Shown here piece after piece: positions 18,748 through 26,339 of a stretch of DNA of 64,000 nucleotides. Location of the stretch: assembly GCA_964491875.1 (NCBI GenBank), contig CAZBIC010000018.1, positions 1-64,000 of the forward strand, read 5' to 3'. Origin of the DNA: JADJPG01 sp964491875 (GTDB lineage Bacteria > Verrucomicrobiota > Verrucomicrobiia > Limisphaerales > JADJPG01). The number at the start of each line of letters is the position of its first letter. The first letter of the stretch is position 1. The notes under the pieces are model-generated. The model did not search any database. It was not told the origin of the DNA and saw nothing but the letters and a program-made list of their open reading frames with translations. The position numbers and the translations under genes are program-made.

Positions 18748-19887
18748 TTAGCGCGTGGTCAAGCGCACGGTCAGCGATTCGTAGCCCATCACGCGCTGAT
18801 ATGCGGCCTCGTTCTCGACGCGTTCCTGCGCTTTCAAGACTTCGATGGCACCGACGAGTTCGGTACATTTCTCCAACAGCGTGCGGAGAATCAGGCGCGC
18901 GTGCGCGGCGCCGAGGCAGAGGTGCGCGCCGAAACCGAAGGCGAGATGAGGGTTCGGTTTGCGGTCGAGCCGGATCTGCTCCGGTGCGTCAAACACCGTC
19001 TCGTCCTGATTCGCTGCAGCCCAGCAGAGCGAGACGCGGCCTTTCTCCTTCACGGGGACGCCGTGAACGGTGGTGTCCACCGGGCAGACGCGGCCGATGT
19101 GAGTGAGCGGCGTGATGACGCGGAAAAACTCCTCGCCTGCGTGAACGATGCGCGCGGGATCCTCGCGCAGGAACTCGAGCGCGGCCCGATTCTTCCCGAG
19201 GTAGGCCAGTGCGGACGAAATGGTGTGAATCACTGTGTCGCGTCCGCCGGCGAAGGTGAGGTTGCCAAAGCCCATCATCTCTTCGCGCGTGAGCGGGCGT
19301 CCGCGGAACGTCGCCTTCGTCAGTGCGCTGAAGAAGTCGTCGCCCGGATTGGTCTGCGCGCGGTCGAACTGCTGATGGAGATACGCCTCCAGGGCGCCGC
19401 CCTTGGATCCGCCGTCACGAAACACGTGCGTGCCCCAGCTGATCCAGGTGACGGCTTCGGCCTCCGGAACGTTGAGCAGGTAGGCGAGCGCGCGCGATTG
19501 AATCGGGAGCGCGAACTCGCGGACGATCTCGATGCTCTCGCGTTTCAGCGCGTCGTGAAGCATGCCTTCGATTAACGCCTCCATCTGCGCGATCACGCCC
19601 GGATCCTTGGCGCGTGCGAAGAATGGCTCGACGATCTTCCGGTAATCGGTGTGGTCGGGCGGGTCCGTTTCCACCGGCAACTGGCGCATGGTCCGCACGT
19701 CTTCCTCGGAGGGGATGGGCACGCGGAACGGCGCGTTCGAGCTGTAGGTCTTCCAGTCCTTGGCGGCTTTGCGCACGTCTTCGTGCCGCAAAATCATCGG
19801 GACGTTCTCGCCCTGGAATTCGCACTGCATCACGCCGTTTGAACGACGTTTCTCACGGAAAGGATCAGAGATGTGTTCCATACTCAT
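18748..19887 (-). CDS. Cytochrome P450
   Basis: 379 residues, soluble, as for bacterial class I P450s. The heme-binding loop is FGFGAHLCLGAAHAR with thiolate C324. The I-helix oxygen-activation motif reads AGGRDT (213-218) where AGxDT is usual, and the K-helix ExxR is E253-FF-R256. DPPDHTDYRKIVEPFF near residue 75 is the conserved C-helix segment. It inserts oxygen into an unknown substrate using electrons from a ferredoxin system not visible nearby. It lies between an epoxide-hydrolase-like gene (50 bases upstream) and a GH32 gene. Two in-frame ATGs (19887 and 19881) are equally possible starts. Confidence 0.93.
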   Translation of the reverse strand: MSMEHISDPFREKRRSNGVMQCEFQGENVPMILRHEDVRKAAKDWKTYSSNAPFRVPIPSEEDVRTMRQLPVETDPPDHTDYRKIVEPFFARAKDPGVIAQMEALIEGMLHDALKRESIEIVREFALPIQSRALAYLLNVPEAEAVTWISWGTHVFRDGGSKGGALEAYLHQQFDRAQTNPGDDFFSALTKATFRGRPLTREEMMGFGNLTFAGGRDTVIHTISSALAYLGKNRAALEFLREDPARIVHAGEEFFRVITPLTHIGRVCPVDTTVHGVPVKEKGRVSLCWAAANQDETVFDAPEQIRLDRKPNPHLAFGFGAHLCLGAAHARLILRTLLEKCTELVGAIEVLKAQERVENEAAYQRVMGYESLTVRLTTR

Positions 19888-19937
19888 TCAAAGTGTTGTG
19901 TCGGGTTGGTCCGAATCTCGATTGCACGTGCGCCGCT

Positions 19938-20885
19938 CTACCTGTTCAACCAGCTCACCATCGTGCGCGTGACGAGTTCGGCGGCGTCCTGCTGCACCCA
20001 ATGGTCGGCATCGGGCACGGTCACGAGGGTCAAATCTTTCTCCACGTATTGCCAGTTGCCGTTGAGCGCGGCGTGACCGAGCGCCTTGTCCTTCAGGCCG
20101 TGAAACATCAGCACCGGACATTTCACGGGCACGACGGGCGAGGTGTCCTCGGTGTAAGGTTCGCGCGGGTAGTTGCGCTTGTAGTAGTTCAGCATCGCCT
20201 CGAAGTCCGAGCGTCGAAACGCCTCCACGTAGCGCGGCTTCGCGGCGGGATCCTTAATCCAGAAGGTCAACGTCTCCGCGGTGAGATTCGTATGCGCGCC
20301 TTCCTGCTGGAAGCGCCGGGCGTAGGCGGAGTTCTTGCGCTGCTCGGGATTGTTCACCAGCTCGCGATTCAATCCGCGCGGGTGCGGCAGGTTCAGGATG
20401 ATCAATTTCTCCGTCATCTCCGGTCGCGCCATTGCGAAGCTCCACGCCACGATGCCGCCCCAGTCGTGCCCGACGACGATTGCCTTCTCGCGTCCGCGCG
20501 CGCGAATCACGGCGGCGACATCGGACACGAGCAGTTTCATGTCGTAATTCTCCACGCCCTTCGGACGGTCGCTGAGATTGTAGCCGCGCTGGTCGATGGC
20601 GATGACCTCGTGCGTCTTTGCGAGCACCTCCATCTGCGCGCGCCAGGTGAGCCAGCAATCGGGGAAGCCATGAATCATCACCATCAGCGGGCCTTCGCCC
20701 AGCCGGGCGTAGTGAATGCGCACGCCGTCATTCGTCGCGTAGCCGTGCGCGACTTTGCGCTCGATGACGAGCAGGGCGGGTTCGTCTGCGGCGATGGCTC
20801 GCGGCGACGTCACGAGCGTCAGCGCGGCGACAACGAGCCAGCCCAGGAGGAAAAACTGTGTCGGCGAAGCGGCGTAGTGTTTCAT
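19938..20885 (-). CDS. Exported alpha/beta-hydrolase of epoxide-hydrolase type
   Basis: 315 residues from an ATG followed by a signal peptide (FFLLGWLVVAALTLVTSPRAIA). The alpha/beta-hydrolase core shows HGFPD (72-76), the oxyanion motif, and GHDWGG with nucleophile D141. An Asp rather than Ser nucleophile plus HGFPD points to the epoxide hydrolase/haloalkane dehalogenase branch. The catalytic His lies in DADHWVQQD near residue 292. It is first in a likely operon with the P450 and GH32 genes. An epoxide formed by the P450 could be opened by this enzyme, but the signal peptide would put it in a different compartment, so that link is uncertain. Confidence 0.88.
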   Translation of the reverse strand: MKHYAASPTQFFLLGWLVVAALTLVTSPRAIAADEPALLVIERKVAHGYATNDGVRIHYARLGEGPLMVMIHGFPDCWLTWRAQMEVLAKTHEVIAIDQRGYNLSDRPKGVENYDMKLLVSDVAAVIRARGREKAIVVGHDWGGIVAWSFAMARPEMTEKLIILNLPHPRGLNRELVNNPEQRKNSAYARRFQQEGAHTNLTAETLTFWIKDPAAKPRYVEAFRRSDFEAMLNYYKRNYPREPYTEDTSPVVPVKCPVLMFHGLKDKALGHAALNGNWQYVEKDLTLVTVPDADHWVQQDAAELVTRTMVSWLNR

Positions 20886-21043
20886 GTGATTGCCTGTTTG
20901 TGACCTGAGCGGGCGGCGTTGACAAGGTCGGCGATGGTCTGGCGTGCGAGTCCGGATTCTTCTGTCGAAAAGTTTTGAGGAAACGCCTACGGTGATCGTC
21001 CAACAGCACATCGCATGCGGCTCCGGAATCTTCTGGGCTCACT

Positions 21044-24000
21044 ATGAACAATCTTTTGCGCAACAAGAATGGTCGCTGGCCGAACTGGTGTCGCATCGGC
21101 GCGCTGGCTTCGGTGGCGATTGCGATGATGCCGATGCTCCTCCGCGCGGAGGTGGACCTTTCGAAGCTCCCGCTGGCTGCGACTCAGCCCATCGATTTCG
21201 CGCGGGACATCAAGCCGCTGTTCGAAGCGTCGTGCATCAAGTGTCACGGAGCCGAGAAGGCGAAGAACGGGTTCCGACTCGATTCACGCGCGCACGCGCT
21301 GGCGGGTGGCGATCATGGCGTGGACATCATCCCGGGTGACAGCGCGAAGAGTCCGCTCGTGCATTTCGTGGCGGGCCTGGTGCCAGACATGGCCATGCCG
21401 CCGAAGGGCAAGGGTGATGAGTTCACGGCGGCGCAGGTGGGTCTGTTGCGCGCGTGGATTGATCAAGGCGCGAAGTGGGACCGCGAGGATGTTGCCGGTG
21501 ATGTTCGCAAGCCGGTGGACAAAACGGACTGGTGGTCGCTGAAGCCGCTCGTGAAGCCGGCGGTGCCGGCAAGCAGTGAGTCAGTAATCAGTGGTTCAGT
21601 AAACAGTAAGAAAAGCAGCAGTGGTTCGCGCACTGGTTCACTGAATACTGACCAACTGATTACTCCGTCCCCCTCGACGAAGAGCTTTTCCACGAGCAAT
21701 CCTATCGACGCCTTCGTGCTCTCGAAGCTGGGCGAGAAAAGGCTGCGTCCCTCGCCGCAAGCGGATCGGCGCACGCTGATTCGCCGGCTCTATTTCGATT
21801 TGATTGGCTTGCCGCCGAAGCCGGAGGAAATCGCCGCGTTCGTTGCGGACAAGGATCCGAGCGCCTACGAGAAGCTCGTCGATCGTCTGCTCGCGTCGCC
21901 GCACTACGGCGAACGCTGGGCGCGGCACTGGCTGGATGTCGTGCATTACGGCGAGACGCATGGTTACGACAAGGACCAGCCGCGCCCGAACGCGTGGCCG
22001 TATCGCGACTACGTCATCCGCAGCTTCAACGAGGACAAACCTTACGCGCGGTTCGTGCAGGAGCAGGTGGCGGGCGACGTGTTGTTCCCCGGCACGCGCG
22101 ATGGTTTCGAGGCGCTCGGGTTCATTTCCGCCGGGCCGTGGGATTTGATCGGGCACGCGGAAGTGCCGGAGACGAAGATCGACGGCAAGGTGGCGCGACA
22201 TCTTGATCGCGATGACATGGTGGCGAACACGATCCAGACCTTCAACAGCCTGACGGTGCAGTGCGCGCAGTGTCACAACCACAAGTTCGATCCCATCTCG
22301 CAGGAGGACTATTACAGCCTGCAAGCGGTCTTCGCCGCGGTCGATCGCGCGGACAAGAAGTATGATGTCGATCCAGCCGTGGCGCAGCAGCGCCGCGAAT
22401 TGACGGATCGCCAGACGAAGCTCGCGGCACGGAAGAAGGAGTTGGACGCTGCGATTCTCGCTCGTGCCGGCCAGCCGCTCGCGGACCTCGACAAGAAGAT
22501 CGCCGGGCTCGCGAAGGCGGCCAAGAAGGGCGACGCCTACGGTTACCACAGCAACATCGAGAAGAAGCAGGAGACGGAGAAGTGGGTGCAGATCGATCTC
22601 GGACGCAGCGTCGCGCTCGGGAGCGTGGTGTTGCATCCGTGCAAGGATGACTTCAATGGCATCGGTGACGGCTTTGGGTTTCCAGTGCGGTTCAAGGTGG
22701 AGGCATCGGACGATGCTGGTTTCAAAGAGGGAGTTGCGCTCGTCGGTGATTACACGAAGGAAGACGTCGCGAACCCGAAGCTGAAGGCGCTCAGCGTCGA
22801 CGCCAGCGGGCGCAAGGCACGGTTCATCCGCGTGACGGCGACGAAGCTGGCGCCGCGGCAGAATGATTACATCTTTGCCCTCGCCGAGCTGAACGCGATC
22901 ACCGCCGACGGCAACAACGTGGCGATTGGCGCGACGGTTTCGGCGCTCGATTCCATCGAAGCGCCCGCGCGCTGGCAGAAGGTGAATTTGACCGATGGCT
23001 GGCAGCCGGGCGCGAGCGTGGTTGACAGCGGCGAGCTGATTGCCCTGCGCAAGGAGCGCGACGCGATGCTGTCGAATGCAACGTCGGACGCTGAGAAGTC
23101 GGAGCTCGCGCGGCTGGACCGTGACCTCGTGACGACGAAGACTGCGATCGAAAAGTTGCCGGCGCAGAGCACTGCGTTTGTGGCGGCGGTGCATACCGGG
23201 TCGGGATCGTTCGTCGGCACCGGTGCGAAGGGTGGGAAGCCGCGGACGATTCAGGTGCTCAACCGCGGCAACGTGCTGAAGCCCGGAAAGGAAGTGGGAC
23301 CGGGGACGTTGAACTGTCTGCCGGGATTGCCATCGCGCTTCGAGTTGCCCGCGGAGCACGCGGAAGGCGAACGCCGTGCCGCGCTCGCGCACTGGCTGAC
23401 GCGCACCGACAATCCGCTGACGTGGCGGTCCATCGTGAATCGCGTGTGGCAATATCATTTCGGTCGCGGCTTGGTGGACACGCCGAATGATTTTGGTCGG
23501 ATGGGCTCGCTGCCCACGCATCCCGAATTGCTCGACTGGCTGGCAGTGACATTCCGCGATGGCGGACAGTCGATGAAGGCGTTGCACAAGCTGGTGGTGA
23601 CGAGTGCGACCTACAGACAGGAGTCAAGAGTCGGGAGTCAGGAGTCAGCGGTTCAGGTCGACTCCGATAACCAGTTCCTCTGGCGGCAGAATCGGCGGAA
23701 GCTCGAAGCCGAAGCGGTGCGCGACGCGGTGCTCATGGTCTCCGGCAAATTGGACGTGACGATGGGCGGACCGAGCTTCAAGGACTTCGTGATGGAGCGG
23801 CCCGAACATTCGCCGCATTACCAGTATCATCTGCACGATCCGGAAGATCCGAAGTCGCATCGCCGCTCGATCTACCGCTTCATCGTGCGGTCGCAGCAGC
23901 AACCATTCATGACCGTGCTGGACTGCGCGGACCCATCGATGCAGGTCGGCAAGCGGAACGAAAGTCTCTCGCCGCTCCAGGCGCTGTCGCTCTTGAACAA

Positions 24001-24217
24001 CTCGCTGATGCTCACGATGTCGAAGTACTTCGCCGCGAAGCTCGAATCGGGCGGTGGTAGTCTTGCCGACAAAGTGCGTCGCGGACACCTGGACGCCTTG
24101 GGCCGTGCTCCGGTGCGCGGAGACGAGAAGGTGCTGGTCGATTACGCCCGCGAACACGGCCTGACGAATTACTGCCGCCTGCTCCTCAACTTGAACGAGT
24201 TTTCGTTTGTGGATTAA
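21044..24217 (+). CDS. PSD1/DUF1549/DUF1553 cytochrome-containing protein carrying two in-frame repeat insertions
   Basis: 1057 residues. A signal-like segment (IGALASVAIAMMPMLLRAE) precedes a PSD1 domain with C64-IK-C67-H68. DUF1549 begins at SNPIDAFVLSKLGEKRL and includes CAQCHNHKFDPI. A discoidin-like insertion (around YGYHSNIEKKQETEKWVQIDLG) follows, then DUF1553 (TLNCLPGLPSRFELP ... FSFVD). It is a paralogue of the protein at 12745-16329. The linker between PSD1 and DUF1549 has been lengthened by about 30 Ser/Thr-rich residues encoded by a palindromic repeat, and a DUF1553 loop is altered by a heptamer repeat. The frame stays open, so the product is probably still made. It faces the hydrolase gene divergently across 158 bases. 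Confidence 0.9.
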   Translation: MNNLLRNKNGRWPNWCRIGALASVAIAMMPMLLRAEVDLSKLPLAATQPIDFARDIKPLFEASCIKCHGAEKAKNGFRLDSRAHALAGGDHGVDIIPGDSAKSPLVHFVAGLVPDMAMPPKGKGDEFTAAQVGLLRAWIDQGAKWDREDVAGDVRKPVDKTDWWSLKPLVKPAVPASSESVISGSVNSKKSSSGSRTGSLNTDQLITPSPSTKSFSTSNPIDAFVLSKLGEKRLRPSPQADRRTLIRRLYFDLIGLPPKPEEIAAFVADKDPSAYEKLVDRLLASPHYGERWARHWLDVVHYGETHGYDKDQPRPNAWPYRDYVIRSFNEDKPYARFVQEQVAGDVLFPGTRDGFEALGFISAGPWDLIGHAEVPETKIDGKVARHLDRDDMVANTIQTFNSLTVQCAQCHNHKFDPISQEDYYSLQAVFAAVDRADKKYDVDPAVAQQRRELTDRQTKLAARKKELDAAILARAGQPLADLDKKIAGLAKAAKKGDAYGYHSNIEKKQETEKWVQIDLGRSVALGSVVLHPCKDDFNGIGDGFGFPVRFKVEASDDAGFKEGVALVGDYTKEDVANPKLKALSVDASGRKARFIRVTATKLAPRQNDYIFALAELNAITADGNNVAIGATVSALDSIEAPARWQKVNLTDGWQPGASVVDSGELIALRKERDAMLSNATSDAEKSELARLDRDLVTTKTAIEKLPAQSTAFVAAVHTGSGSFVGTGAKGGKPRTIQVLNRGNVLKPGKEVGPGTLNCLPGLPSRFELPAEHAEGERRAALAHWLTRTDNPLTWRSIVNRVWQYHFGRGLVDTPNDFGRMGSLPTHPELLDWLAVTFRDGGQSMKALHKLVVTSATYRQESRVGSQESAVQVDSDNQFLWRQNRRKLEAEAVRDAVLMVSGKLDVTMGGPSFKDFVMERPEHSPHYQYHLHDPEDPKSHRRSIYRFIVRSQQQPFMTVLDCADPSMQVGKRNESLSPLQALSLLNNSLMLTMSKYFAAKLESGGGSLADKVRRGHLDALGRAPVRGDEKVLVDYAREHGLTNYCRLLLNLNEFSFVD
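21583..21664. repeat. Imperfect palindrome of phased CAGT/ACTG units inside the PSD1 gene
   Basis: The left arm 21583-21607 and right arm 21640-21664 are inverted copies agreeing at 21 of 25 positions (both begin AGTAATCAGT when read inward). CAGT cores fall at 21574, 21582, 21589, 21597 and 21604, and ACTG cores at 21632, 21640, 21647 and 21655, so the spacing is 7 or 8 bases throughout. The element is in frame and encodes a Ser/Thr-rich linker that the paralogous protein in this window lacks. Confidence 0.8.
23619..23646. repeat. Four tandem heptamers RRGAGTC inside the PSD1 gene
   Basis: The bases read as four exact 7-base periods: aggagtc, aagagtc, gggagtc, aggagtc. They encode the QESRVGSQES segment directly after the conserved DUF1553 sequence SATYR, where the paralogue at 12745-16329 reads QQSSRTTPAM. 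Period-7 short tandem repeats are known from cyanobacteria and some other phyla. Here the array sits in coding sequence without breaking the frame. Confidence 0.75.
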
Positions 24218-24225
24218 GAGGCATT

Positions 24226-24353
24226 GAACAGAAGGGAACGAAGAAAACGAAGGATTTGGAGAATGAAGAACCTCGAGATTAACCAATGCGAACTGAAGTT
24301 GAGTGAGCTTGGAACTGGCGTTGGAGCTCTTCGTTCCCTTTGTTCTCTTCTGT
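24226..24353. repeat. Stem-loop repeat at the left end of the GxxExxY cassette
   Basis: Besides the outer copy at 24226-24253, an inverted internal copy occupies 24328-24353 (21 of 26 positions match). The left end alone can therefore fold into a long hairpin with a loop of about 75 bases. The right end has only one copy, at 24803-24829. The unit is A/G-rich on one strand and unlike the surrounding coding DNA. Confidence 0.65.
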
Positions 24354-24361
24354 AAAAACCC

Positions 24362-24763
24362 ATGCACCCTCTGTTTCAAAAAGCTGACGCACTGAGTCGT
24401 GAGATTATCGGCGCGGCGATTGAGGTGCATCGAGATAAGGGGCCGGGGCTGATCGAGAGCATCTACGAGTGGTGTTTTCTTCGGGAACTGGAGCTCCGGA
24501 AGATTTCTGCGGTCAGTCAGAAGCGGGTGAAGATTGAATACAAGGGTTTCAACCTGGAGGAGACTCTCCGGTTCGATGTGCTGGTCGAGGATTGCCTGCT
24601 GGTTGAGTTGAAGGCGGTTCAAGAAATCCTCCCGATTCACAAGGCGCAGTTGTTGAGTTACATGAAGCTGCTGAATGTGCCGTTGGGCCTGATTATTAAT
24701 TTCCACGAGCTCAAGCTTGTGGATGGAGTTCACCGTCTGATTCTTCCTGGAGCAAACTCATGA
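24362..24763 (+). CDS. GxxExxY family protein (PD-(D/E)XK nuclease superfamily)
   Basis: 133 residues. The name-giving motif is present as G29-L-I-E32-S-I-Y35, preceded by IIGAAIEVHRDKGPG. A nuclease-like core follows with D72 (RFDVLVED) and VELK at 81-84, fitting the D...(D/E)xK pattern of the PD-(D/E)XK fold. The end (HKAQLLSYMKLLNVPLGLIINF) is the usual family C-terminus. The cellular role of the family is not known to me; nuclease activity is inferred from fold only. The stop overlaps the next gene's start as ATGA (24760-24763). The gene sits inside an inverted-repeat unit that splits a PSD1-DUF1501 pair. Confidence 0.88.
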   Translation: MHPLFQKADALSREIIGAAIEVHRDKGPGLIESIYEWCFLRELELRKISAVSQKRVKIEYKGFNLEETLRFDVLVEDCLLVELKAVQEILPIHKAQLLSYMKLLNVPLGLIINFHELKLVDGVHRLILPGANS

Positions 24764-26301
24764 ACAATTCTCCCTGGCATCAGCCCAATCGCTCCGCGGA
24801 AGCTTCGTTCCCTTCGCTGCCTTCTGTTCCGTGTTCCCGCCGCGAGTTTTTGTGGCGGTCCGGCGGCGGGCTGGGCGGGATTGCGCTCGCGAGTTTGTTG
24901 GGAGGTGAAGGGCTGCTGAGTTCCGTGGCGCGAGCGGCAGAGGGCGGGTTGCGTCCCGGCCAACCGCACTTCAAGCCGCGCGCGAAACGCGTCATCCAGA
25001 TGTTCATGGGCGGCGCGGCCAGCCACATCGATTTGTTCGACTACAAGCCGGAGCTGATCAAACGCGACGGACAGAAGAGCGACTTTGGCGAGCACGTGGA
25101 GGCGTTTCAGGATGGCCTCGGGCCGTGGATGAAACCGGTGTGGCCGTTCAGGCCGTACGGGCAGTGTGGGAAGATGCTCGGCGACACCGTCTCGGAACTC
25201 GGCAAGGTCGTGGACGAGATCGCTTTCATCCACAATCTCGTCGGCAAGACGGGCGTGCACAGTCAGGCGACGTATTTGCAGGCGACCGGTTTTCAACTGC
25301 CCGGTTTTCCCGGCATGGGCTCGTGGGTCAGCTACGGGCTGGGTTCGATGAACGAGAATCTGCCGGCATTCGTGGTGCTGCCGGATCATCGTGGCTTCGC
25401 GTCGAATGGTCCGAAGAACTGGGACTCCGCGTTCCTGCCCGGCCAGCACGCGGGCACGATCATTTATCCGGGTCAGGAGAATCCGATTGCCGATCTGTTC
25501 CCGGGCAAGGCGGGCGGCTACGTCTCGCCGAAGAGCGAGTCTGCGGCGCACGCCGTGATGGCGCGGTTGAATCGCGAGCACGCCGCGACGCGTGAAGGCG
25601 ATGCCCGGTTGGACGCGCGCATTCGCAGCTACGAACTCGCCGCGCGCATGCAGCTCGCTGCGCCCGAGGCCATGGATATCTCGAAGGAGCCGGAATACAT
25701 CCTCGATTCCTACGGCATCAAAAAGAATCCGCCGACGTGGCCGAAGGAAATCAACGCCGAGGAGGAGATGGATTACTTCGGGCGCAAATGTCTCGTGGCG
25801 CGGCGATTGATCGAGCGCGGCGTGCGCTTCGTTCAGATCTGGAGTGGCAACGATAACGGCTTCCCGCGCCGCAACTGGGATTCGCACGAGGATATCCTGC
25901 GCGATCACGGTCCGCTCTCGATGGGTTTCGCGCGCGGCGCGGCGGCGTTGATTCAGGATTTGAAGCAGCGCGGACTGCTCGACGACACCATCATTCTCTG
26001 GACGACCGAGTTCGGTCGCATGCCGAGTTCACAAGGCGGCAAGGGGCGCGACCACAATCCGTATTGCTTCACGAACTGGCTCTGCGGCGGAGGTATCAAG
26101 GGCGGCGTGACGGTGGGCGAAAGTGACGAGTGGGGTTACAAGCCGCTGGATCGGAGTCATCCCACGACGGTTTATGACATCCACGCGACGGTGCTGCACC
26201 AGCTCGGCATTGATCACGAGAAGCTCACCTTCCGCAGCAACGGCGTGGATCGTCGCCTGACCGATGTGCATGGGGAAGTGATCAAGGACGTCGTGGTCTG
26301 A
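24760..26301 (+). CDS. DUF1501 family Tat-exported protein
   Basis: 513 residues. A twin-arginine signal (SRREFLWRSG at 26-35, then GGIALASLLGG) is preceded by about 25 residues partly encoded by the inverted repeat of the upstream cassette; the paralogue at 11300-12742 has only 12 residues before its TRR. Family signatures include AKRVIQMFMGGAASHIDLFDYKPEL, ARRLIERGVRFVQIWSG, WTTEFGRMPS and GRDHNP. The start overlaps the stop of the GxxExxY gene by ATGA, so translation is probably coupled. It is the partner of the PSD1 gene at 21044-24217. Confidence 0.92.
   Translation: MNNSPWHQPNRSAEASFPSLPSVPCSRREFLWRSGGGLGGIALASLLGGEGLLSSVARAAEGGLRPGQPHFKPRAKRVIQMFMGGAASHIDLFDYKPELIKRDGQKSDFGEHVEAFQDGLGPWMKPVWPFRPYGQCGKMLGDTVSELGKVVDEIAFIHNLVGKTGVHSQATYLQATGFQLPGFPGMGSWVSYGLGSMNENLPAFVVLPDHRGFASNGPKNWDSAFLPGQHAGTIIYPGQENPIADLFPGKAGGYVSPKSESAAHAVMARLNREHAATREGDARLDARIRSYELAARMQLAAPEAMDISKEPEYILDSYGIKKNPPTWPKEINAEEEMDYFGRKCLVARRLIERGVRFVQIWSGNDNGFPRRNWDSHEDILRDHGPLSMGFARGAAALIQDLKQRGLLDDTIILWTTEFGRMPSSQGGKGRDHNPYCFTNWLCGGGIKGGVTVGESDEWGYKPLDRSHPTTVYDIHATVLHQLGIDHEKLTFRSNGVDRRLTDVHGEVIKDVVV
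24803..24829. repeat. Right inverted repeat, embedded in DUF1501 coding sequence
   Basis: This is the inverted copy of 24226-24252 (23 of 27 positions). It lies within codons 15-24 of the DUF1501 gene and encodes ASFPSLPSVP, just before the Tat motif. The N-terminal extension of that protein therefore appears to come from the element. Confidence 0.7.
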
Positions 26302-26339
26302 GGTGCTCGATTGGGTTTGTCTAGAACCTCATTCGTTGC

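Larger units (their letters stand above)
24226..24829. mobile_element. Putative GxxExxY cassette bounded by 27-base inverted repeats
   Basis: The left end 24226-24252 (GAACAGAAGGGAACGAAG...) and right end 24803-24829 are inverted copies matching at 23 of 27 positions. They enclose one gene, a GxxExxY/PD-(D/E)XK family protein. The unit lies exactly between a PSD1 gene and a DUF1501 gene, which are otherwise adjacent (compare 12742/12745). No transposase and no obvious target duplication are visible. Calling it mobile is an inference from position and flanking repeats. Confidence 0.5.
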
